A stretch of 64,000 nucleotides of DNA, from the NCBI GenBank assembly GCA_023460175.1, contig JAEWRC010000158.1:1-64000 (forward strand), in the 5' to 3' direction. The notes below the pieces were generated by a model. That model saw nothing but the letters and a program-made list of their open reading frames with translations, was not told the origin of the DNA and made no database searches. This DNA comes from Actinomycetes bacterium. GTDB lineage: Bacteria > Actinomycetota > Actinomycetes > Mycobacteriales > Mycobacteriaceae. Position 1 is the first letter of the stretch. Each line of letters opens with the position of its first letter. The position numbers were made by a program, and so were the translations under genes. Shown piece by piece: positions 58,539 through 64,000 of the stretch.

Positions 58539-59749
58539 CCGAGATGACCGAATCGGCCGTATGCCCTATTGATTACTCAGATTTCGACCACATGGTGGCG
58601 GAGCCCAACGGCGCGAACCCATACCCGGTCTATCGCCAGCTTCGCGCTGGTTGCCCGGTCGGGCGAAGTGCGGAGTACGGCGGGTTCTGGGTGGTCACCG
58701 GCTATCCCGAGTGTTACGAGGTGCTCCACAACCCAGAGATATTCTCCTCGCGGCGTATCACCTTCCCGGCGTTCCCGCAGGATGCGCCGATGGTCCCGAT
58801 CGAGTTGGACCCACCAGATCACGCGCTGTACCGGTCGCTGCTTGCCCCGGCGTTCTCCCCACGTCGAACCCGCGAGATGTGGGAGGACCCGATTCGCAAG
58901 GTGGTCAACGAGCTCATCGACGGGTTCATCGAAAGCGGCCGTTGCGACGCGTACAAGACGCTGGCGGAGCCGGTTCCGTGCTACATGGGTACGACGCTGT
59001 TGGGTGTTCCGGCCGAAGATGCCCCCCGCCTGTTGGAATGGGTCTCCGCAGTGGTCGACAACTCGCCGTCGGACCCTGAGGCACCCAAAGCGGCGATGCA
59101 AGCGCAGTACGAGTACTTCGCCGGCAAGCTCGAGGAACGGCGCGCCGATTCCTCTGGGGACGACGTGCTGTCCAGGCTGGTTCGGGCCGAGGTTGACGGC
59201 AAGCGCCTGACCCAAGAGGAGTTGTTGGGGTTCTGTCTGTTGCTGCTGCTGGCGAGCATCGACACCACACAGAAGGCCATCGGCTCCATAATGTGGCATC
59301 TGGCCAAGGACGCGGATCTGCGCCACCAACTGGCCGCCGACCCGTCGAAAATTCCCACCGCGGTCGACGAGATGCTGCGGTTCTGGTCCCCGTCGCAACC
59401 GAGCCGAGTGGTGGTCCGCGACACCGAGTTGGGTGGCCATCAGCTGAAGGCGGGTGACATCGTGTTGATGATGATCGGCGCGGCCGATCGCGATGAGCGG
59501 GAGTTCCCGGACGCAGAGACGTTCGTGCCTGACCGCAGCCCTAACCGTCACCTCACCTTCGGCGGGCATATCCACAAGTGCATCGGTGCGCACATCGCCA
59601 GGCTCGAGATTCGCATCCTGCTCGAGGAATTCCTCCGCCGCATCCCCGACTTCGAGATCGAGGACGATTCGAAAGTACGGTGGAATCCCGGTCAGGTGCA
59701 GGGCTACAGCTCGGTTCCGATCACGTTCAAGCCCGGATCAGCACAATGA
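58535..59749 (+). CDS. cytochrome P450
   Basis: A 404-residue soluble class I P450. It has the E-x-x-R motif in D-E-M-L-R-F, and haem-binding F-G-G-H-I-H-K-C-I-G with the axial Cys near residue 349. The I-helix reads L-L-A-S-I-D-T-T-Q, keeping Asp-Thr but with Ser where most have Gly. The substrate is unknown; hydroxylation of a cyclic or lipid substrate is expected in this context. It overlaps the ferredoxin gene before it and the SDR gene after it by four bases each (ATGA), forming a tight three-gene unit. Confidence 0.9.
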   Translation: MTEMTESAVCPIDYSDFDHMVAEPNGANPYPVYRQLRAGCPVGRSAEYGGFWVVTGYPECYEVLHNPEIFSSRRITFPAFPQDAPMVPIELDPPDHALYRSLLAPAFSPRRTREMWEDPIRKVVNELIDGFIESGRCDAYKTLAEPVPCYMGTTLLGVPAEDAPRLLEWVSAVVDNSPSDPEAPKAAMQAQYEYFAGKLEERRADSSGDDVLSRLVRAEVDGKRLTQEELLGFCLLLLLASIDTTQKAIGSIMWHLAKDADLRHQLAADPSKIPTAVDEMLRFWSPSQPSRVVVRDTELGGHQLKAGDIVLMMIGAADRDEREFPDAETFVPDRSPNRHLTFGGHIHKCIGAHIARLEIRILLEEFLRRIPDFEIEDDSKVRWNPGQVQGYSSVPITFKPGSAQ

Positions 59750-60510
59750 CGAGGCTCGAGTCCAAGGTTGCCTTGGTGACAGGGGCCGGCAGAGGGCTCG
59801 GCGCCGCCGTCTGCAAGTGGATGATCAATGAAGGTGCGACGGTCGTCGCGGCCGACATCGATCCGTCCCATGGCCAGAAATGCGGGGATGAACTCGGCGA
59901 GCGGGCGTCGTTCATCGAACTCGACGTGACCAATGAGCCATCCTGGGACAGTGCGGTTTCGGCAATCATCGAAAAGTTCGGGCGAATCGACGTGCTAGTG
60001 AACAATGCCGGATTGGTCTGGATCGCACCGTTGATTGACACATCCTTGGAGGACTACCAACGGCTCGTCGCAGTCAATCAGACCGGTCCGTACCTCGGTA
60101 TGCGGGCCGTGCTGCCGGCGATGATCAAGGCGGGGCGCGGATCGATTGTGAATGTCTCATCGATGAACGGAATCCGGGGCATGCCGGGCGAGTCGATATA
60201 CAGTGCCACCAAACACGCTGTTATCGGGATGACTCGCTCGGTAGCCCTCGAGGTAGCCGAGTCGGGAATCCGGGTCAATGCAGTCTGTCCAGGAGCCATG
60301 GACACGCCCATGCTCGAAGAGGTCGACCTCGGGGCGGATGGCAAGAGCACCGTGGAGGCGTTGGCACCACTGGTCCCGTTCAAGCGAGTGGCCACGGCGG
60401 CTGAGGTCGCCGAAGTGGTGGGATTCCTCTCATCCGATGCTGCTTCGTACTGCAGTGGAGCGGAATTCGTCGCCGATGGCGCATGGACTTCGGGATTGTC
60501 CTTCTCGTGA
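59746..60510 (+). CDS. short-chain dehydrogenase following the P450
   Basis: A 254-residue classical SDR. It has the T-G-A-G-R-G-L-G loop, A-D-I-D after the second strand (favouring NAD), N-N-A-G, S-S-M-N, Y-S-A-T-K as catalytic Tyr/Lys, and P-G-A-M-D-T. Its ATG at 59746 overlaps the P450 stop. It would oxidise the alcohol made by the P450 to a ketone or aldehyde. This would feed either the aldehyde dehydrogenase or the Baeyer-Villiger enzyme of the island. Confidence 0.85.
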   Translation: MTRLESKVALVTGAGRGLGAAVCKWMINEGATVVAADIDPSHGQKCGDELGERASFIELDVTNEPSWDSAVSAIIEKFGRIDVLVNNAGLVWIAPLIDTSLEDYQRLVAVNQTGPYLGMRAVLPAMIKAGRGSIVNVSSMNGIRGMPGESIYSATKHAVIGMTRSVALEVAESGIRVNAVCPGAMDTPMLEEVDLGADGKSTVEALAPLVPFKRVATAAEVAEVVGFLSSDAASYCSGAEFVADGAWTSGLSFS

Positions 60511-61070
60511 CTGACCGCGGCCGTGCAGGGCAGAGTAGTCCAATCCCGAGCAGTCATCGGAACTCGTGCGGCCGCACCGCGGTGGCTTTGGCGGCCGTCT
60601 AAACTGTTGCCGCGATGGGTAATCAACGGGATCACCACCCTGTCGGTTGCCTGATCTTCTGGCGGGTATCTGTGCAGGCAAGAGATATCGCGTGCGTACT
60701 GTCCTTCTCGGCAAGCAGCCCATTGCGTTAGCAGGCACTCTCCGCTTTGCCGGCGATCTCGTTGCCGAGAAACGCACCCCTGGATCCTTCTGGATACAGC
60801 GAGTAAAAGTGTTATTTGCCTGGGTGATTGGCTCGCCGAAAGTCGCTGCCATCAGGCAGGCACCCTTTGGGCGCGCCAATACCGGCACCGACAGATGGAT
60901 ATCGAATGTGACGTCGCGCCACCGAGCGCTCTATGTGTAATTGAGCAAGTGCCACAACAGGTTCTGCGCTACAGATCGTTGGCGGGGCCGTGCCGCCCGC
61001 AGAGGGCATCTGGTCAAAATGCGGGGGATTGACGACAGTCGTCGCCGTGTTGTAGTTTGAGCCAACTCCT
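60511..61070. other. 560-base stretch without a convincing gene before the mce operon
   Basis: Open frames exist at 60647-60940 (plus) and on the minus strand, but none shows a family motif, a good ribosome-binding site or even codon use, so I call none. A lone GGATAC half-site of the island operator lies at 60792-60797, after a displaced GGATCC. The stretch may be leader or promoter sequence or the scar of a lost gene. Confidence 0.5.
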
Positions 61071-61083
61071 GTATCCAGGATGC
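61071..61083. promoter_or_regulatory. island operator h: GTATCCAGGATGC before the mce operon
   Basis: Forty-three bases before the first YrbE gene. Its right half overlaps TGCTAT (61081-61086), a possible -10 hexamer. It places the transporter genes under the same control as the catabolic units. Confidence 0.75.
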
Positions 61084-61125
61084 TATGGCGACTGTTGTTC
61101 GCTGCGAAGGAGAGGCCTTGCCGGC

Positions 61126-61929
61126 ATGGCAGCACTGACAGAGGTCCAGAAAAGTCGCTCAACGGCGGCAATTGAGGTGGCAGCCAAGCCGGCCCGCGAG
61201 ATCGGCAACTTCTTCGCGGTTTCGCTGGATATCTTCGTGCAGATGTTCCGCCAGCCGTTCGCTTGGCGTGAATTCGTCGACCAGACCCTCTTTGTCGCCC
61301 GGGTCGCGATTCTCCCAGCCATCCTGCTGTCGATCCCGTTCAACGCCTTCGCGGTTTTCCAACTGAACGCGTTACTCGTCGAACTGGGGGCAGCGGATCT
61401 GGGCGGCGCCACGGCCGGCGTCGCCTGCGTAACCCAGATCGCGCCGATGGTAACGGTGTTGGTCGTCGCGGGTGCGGGCGGCACAGCCATGTGTGCGGAC
61501 CTGGGGGCGCGGACGATTCGCGAAGAGATCGATGCTCAGCGGGTCATGGGTATGGATCCGGTTCGCACTCTGCTGGTTCCGCGTGTAGCCGCATTGACGG
61601 TCAACGCGCTACTACTCAACTCCATCACCACGGCCACCGGTCTGACCGCGGATTACGCGTTCACCGTCTACCTGCAGGACGTCACACCCGGGGCTTTTGC
61701 GTCCAGCCTGACGCTGCTGGTCGGACTTCGGGAATCGGTGATCGCGATCATCAAGGCAGTCCTTTTCGGCATCGCAGCCGGGCTGATCGCCTGCTATAAG
61801 GGCATCACCGTGGGCGGTGGACCCCAGGGCGTGGGAAACGCCGTCAATGAAACGGTGGTCTTCTCTTTCATGACGCTGTTTGCGATCAACATTGTGTTGA
61901 CGGCGATGAACGCGCAGATGGCCTCATGA
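61126..61929 (+). CDS. YrbEA, MlaE-type permease of an mce transporter
   Basis: A 267-residue integral membrane protein of the YrbE/MlaE family, with five or six hydrophobic spans. It has the conserved cytoplasmic loop A-D-L-G-A-R-T-I-R-E-E-I-D-A-Q-R-V-M-G-M-D-P, where the E-E-I-D-A segment contacts the ATPase (Mkl/MlaF type). It forms the membrane core of an Mce lipid importer. It starts at the ATG at 61126, AAGGAG lying 13 bases upstream. Its TGA overlaps the YrbEB ATG (ATGA). Confidence 0.9.
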   Translation: MAALTEVQKSRSTAAIEVAAKPAREIGNFFAVSLDIFVQMFRQPFAWREFVDQTLFVARVAILPAILLSIPFNAFAVFQLNALLVELGAADLGGATAGVACVTQIAPMVTVLVVAGAGGTAMCADLGARTIREEIDAQRVMGMDPVRTLLVPRVAALTVNALLLNSITTATGLTADYAFTVYLQDVTPGAFASSLTLLVGLRESVIAIIKAVLFGIAAGLIACYKGITVGGGPQGVGNAVNETVVFSFMTLFAINIVLTAMNAQMAS

Positions 61930-62777
61930 GCGCGCCATCGCACGATCGGTTCTCGCGAATCACTCATGTTGCCAAAGGCTTCGGTGACAAATGGAACCAT
62001 GGCGGTACCCAAGCGGCGTTCTACGCAAAGTCGATCAGACTGATCCCGAATGCTCTGGTTCGCTACAAGGTGGAGACGCTGCGGGTGATGGCTCAGACCA
62101 GCCTAGGTGTCGGTGCCCTGGCAGCAATAGGCGGAACCGTCGTCGTCGTCACGTTCTTGTTGATCTCCCTTGGCGCCCTCAACGGGCTGGAGGCGCACCG
62201 GTCGTTGAACCACGTCGGGGCGGACGCGGTGGGTGGCTTCTTTTCGGCGTATGTCACGACCCGGGTCTCCGCGCCACTGATCGTGAACATCGCGTTGGCC
62301 GCAACCATCGGTGCCGGTGCCACTGCGCAACTCGGTGCGATGCGAATCAACGAAGAGATTGACGCGCTCGAGGTGATGAGCATCAATGCGATGTCGTACT
62401 TGGTGTCCACGCGGGTGATCTCCGGCGTGATTGTCACGATCCCGCTGTTCTGCCTGTCCGCCGAGGCGGCCTATCTCACTACTCGCTTCGTGTACACCTT
62501 CGTCTTTGGCCAGTCGGCCGGCATCTACGACCACTATTTCAACACCTACCTCAAGCCCCTCGACTTGATCTGGGCCCTGGTCCAGGCGGTCGGGACGGCG
62601 GTCGTGGTGATGTTGTTGCACACCTACTACGGATTCACCGCCAAGGGCGGGCCGGCCGGTGTCGGTGCTGCAGTGGGGCGTGCGGTTCGGGCTTCGCTGG
62701 TCGTGTCGGTGGCGACCACCTTGATGATCGGCATGGCCGTGTACGGATCTACCGGCGACTTCAACCTATCGGGATAG
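61926..62777 (+). CDS. YrbEB, MlaE-type permease of an mce transporter
   Basis: A 283-residue second permease. It has a longer cytoplasmic N-terminus, about five membrane spans, and the family loop A-T-I-G-A-G-A-T-A-Q-L-G-A-M-R-I-N-E-E-I-D-A-L-E-V-M in the same place as in YrbEA. The pair would make the heterodimeric channel of the importer. The start overlaps the YrbEA stop by four bases, and MceA follows after two bases, as in the mce operons of mycobacteria. The ATPase is usually encoded elsewhere. Confidence 0.9.
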   Translation: MSAPSHDRFSRITHVAKGFGDKWNHGGTQAAFYAKSIRLIPNALVRYKVETLRVMAQTSLGVGALAAIGGTVVVVTFLLISLGALNGLEAHRSLNHVGADAVGGFFSAYVTTRVSAPLIVNIALAATIGAGATAQLGAMRINEEIDALEVMSINAMSYLVSTRVISGVIVTIPLFCLSAEAAYLTTRFVYTFVFGQSAGIYDHYFNTYLKPLDLIWALVQAVGTAVVVMLLHTYYGFTAKGGPAGVGAAVGRAVRASLVVSVATTLMIGMAVYGSTGDFNLSG

Positions 62778-62779
62778 CG

Positions 62780-64000
62780 ATGACGAAAACGAAGCGGCGA
62801 GAAAGCGGCCTGCATCCGGCGATCTGGATGGCCATCGAAGTGGCGGTGATCATCGGGCTGATTGTGATCACCGTGGGGATGTTCAATCGAGACTTCCGGC
62901 CCTACGCCAAGGTGACGTTGACGACCGACCGGGCTGGCCTGGTCATGGAGACAAACGCCAAGGTGAAGATGCGCGGTGTCCAGATCGGTCGGGTGTCATC
63001 GATCCAGTTGGACAACCCGGTGCGGCTCGAACTTGAGCTCTATCCCGAGCAGCTGAAGTATATTCCGGCCAACGTCGAAGCCCAGATCGCGGCACCGACG
63101 GTCTTCGGCGCCAAGTTCGTCGAGTTGCTGCCCCCAGAGAATCCGAGTCCGACACGGCTTGTTGCCGGTACCGTCGTGAACTCGCGGAACGTCAGCATCG
63201 AGGTGAACACGGTCTTCCAGAACCTGGTCGACGTGCTCAACCAGGTGGACACAGCGAAACTCAACGCGGTGTTGTCGGCCCTGGCGGAGGGGTTTCAGGG
63301 CAAGGGTGAGGGACTCGGGGGAATGGTCACCGATCTCAATGAGGTGCTGACAGAGATCAATCCACGCAGCGAGACGATGCGAGAAAACTTTCGCTCGCTG
63401 AAGGCAGTCGCCGACACATACGGGACCGCCGCGCCCGACATTTTGACGACGGTGGACGCGCTGAGCACCACCAGCGCGACCATCACGAAGTCTGCGGAAG
63501 CGTTGGACGCGTTTCTACTCAACCTAATTGGGCTATCGCGCAGCGGTATCGACGTAATCGGCCGCAGCAAGGACGACCTGGTGAACGGCGTCAACACGCT
63601 GGAGCCGACTGTGCGGCTATTGAAGAAGTACGACCCGCAACTTACCTGCACGTTGGTCGGCGCGAAGAAGGCCATGGACATGGGCTGGGGTGAGGTCGCA
63701 GGTGGCCACAATGGGAAGTCGATCATCCTCGATGTTGCCCTGCTACCCGGTGACGACGCCTACCGCTATCCCCAACACCTTCCGATCAACGGCGCCAAGG
63801 GAGGCCCGGGAGGTGAGCCCAGTTGTGGTTCTCTGCCCGACGTTTCGAAGAACTGGCCGCAGCGGTACCTGGTGACAGACACCGGCTGGGGCACCGGACT
63901 GGACGTTCGGCCGAACCCGGGTATCGGTTTCCCGGGATGGGCGAACTACTTCCCGGTGACCCGCCCGGTCCCGGAGCCGCCCAGCATTCGCAATCGCGAT
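62780..64000 (+). CDS. MceA-family substrate-binding/tunnel protein, runs off the window
   Basis: Open from the ATG at 62780 to the window edge (407 codons), so the end is not seen. A short basic N-terminus is followed by one membrane helix (V-A-V-I-I-G-L-I-V-I-T-V-G), then an MCE/MlaD domain (about residues 45-120: A-K-V-T-L-T-T-D-R-A-G-L-V-M, K-M-R-G-V-Q-I-G-R-V). The helical MCE tail (V-N-T-V-F-Q-N-L-V-D-V-L-N-Q-V-D) and a Cys-containing C-terminal part (T-C-T-L-V-G) follow. MceA proteins assemble with five relatives, presumably encoded further right, into the periplasmic lipid tunnel. Confidence 0.9.
   Translation, partial: MTKTKRRESGLHPAIWMAIEVAVIIGLIVITVGMFNRDFRPYAKVTLTTDRAGLVMETNAKVKMRGVQIGRVSSIQLDNPVRLELELYPEQLKYIPANVEAQIAAPTVFGAKFVELLPPENPSPTRLVAGTVVNSRNVSIEVNTVFQNLVDVLNQVDTAKLNAVLSALAEGFQGKGEGLGGMVTDLNEVLTEINPRSETMRENFRSLKAVADTYGTAAPDILTTVDALSTTSATITKSAEALDAFLLNLIGLSRSGIDVIGRSKDDLVNGVNTLEPTVRLLKKYDPQLTCTLVGAKKAMDMGWGEVAGGHNGKSIILDVALLPGDDAYRYPQHLPINGAKGGPGGEPSCGSLPDVSKNWPQRYLVTDTGWGTGLDVRPNPGIGFPGWANYFPVTRPVPEPPSIRNRD

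Noticed and set aside
60647..60940. 97-codon plus-strand frame before the mce genes
   Set aside because: No motif, no convincing ribosome-binding site and an odd composition; reported as a gene-free stretch instead.
41949..64000. The known mce4/cholesterol-type (KstR) regulon
   Set aside because: The ring-degradation genes are not here, the regulators are GntR/FCD rather than TetR, and the operator differs from the KstR motif as I remember it.

Overview
The window is high-GC actinobacterial DNA and most likely comes from a rapidly growing mycobacterium (Mycolicibacterium type). The support is an mce locus with two YrbE permeases, an atypical GyrB/GyrA-like topoisomerase pair of the kind described in M. 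smegmatis, MpaB/DUF2236 oxygenases, a Rv2525c-like Tat protein, mycofactocin-type SDRs, many FadE-type acyl-CoA dehydrogenases, and frequent GTG/TTG starts. I saw no rRNA, tRNA, CRISPR array or intact insertion sequence.

Left part (1 to about 5.2 kb): a graveyard of gene pieces. After the C-terminal end of a TetR regulator come a doubtful MEDS-like scrap, a TauD dioxygenase with its middle deleted, an SDR C-terminus, the first half of a carboxymuconolactone decarboxylase, and one open 655-codon frame that joins the start of a UvrA-like ATPase to the rear of a methylmalonate-semialdehyde dehydrogenase. An intact iron-type alcohol dehydrogenase follows, then the possible tail of an FGGY kinase.

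Middle part (5.2 to 41.6 kb): ordinary mycobacterial chromosome in small transcription units. It holds a MOSC protein; a class II aldolase and DapA-family pair divergent from an XRE-cupin regulator; two related secreted coiled-coil proteins with LAS-type metallopeptidase motifs; two MpaB oxygenases plus an aldehyde dehydrogenase; TopoN/TopoM; lipoproteins (beta-lactamase-like, SodC, serine hydrolase); an ArsR/SRPBCC unit with a perfect palindromic operator inside its promoter; an AGCS symporter; SurE/PfkB; and a MerR regulator. Decay appears here too: an SDR reduced to scraps (31.2-31.4 kb), a SnoaL-like gene with an in-frame TAA and an aldo/keto reductase with an in-frame TAG.

Right part (41.8 to 64 kb, running off the edge): a coherent catabolic and uptake island that looks slightly less GC-rich. 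Seven copies of a 13-bp palindrome, G[TC]ATCC[AT]GGAT[AG]C, stand at the heads of its transcription units, usually over or beside a plausible -10 hexamer. Two related GntR/FCD regulators are encoded inside the island, and one has the palindrome extended to 33 bp in front of it. The units encode (i) a crotonase, a 102-residue orphan protein and an acyl-CoA ligase; (ii) three acyl-CoA dehydrogenases; (iii) an aldehyde dehydrogenase and a CaiB CoA-transferase; (iv) a cyclase-family hydrolase, a Baeyer-Villiger monooxygenase, a thiolase-fold protein lacking the usual nucleophile, its DUF35 partner and a mycofactocin-type SDR; (v) a 3Fe-4S ferredoxin, a cytochrome P450 and an SDR; (vi) YrbEA, YrbEB and MceA of an mce transporter. 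My reading is a self-contained system that imports a hydrophobic, probably cyclic compound through Mce, oxidises it (P450, SDR/ALDH), activates it with CoA, shortens it through acyl-CoA dehydrogenase and retro-aldol or thiolase chemistry, and opens a ring by Baeyer-Villiger oxidation and hydrolysis. The substrate is not visible in the sequence.
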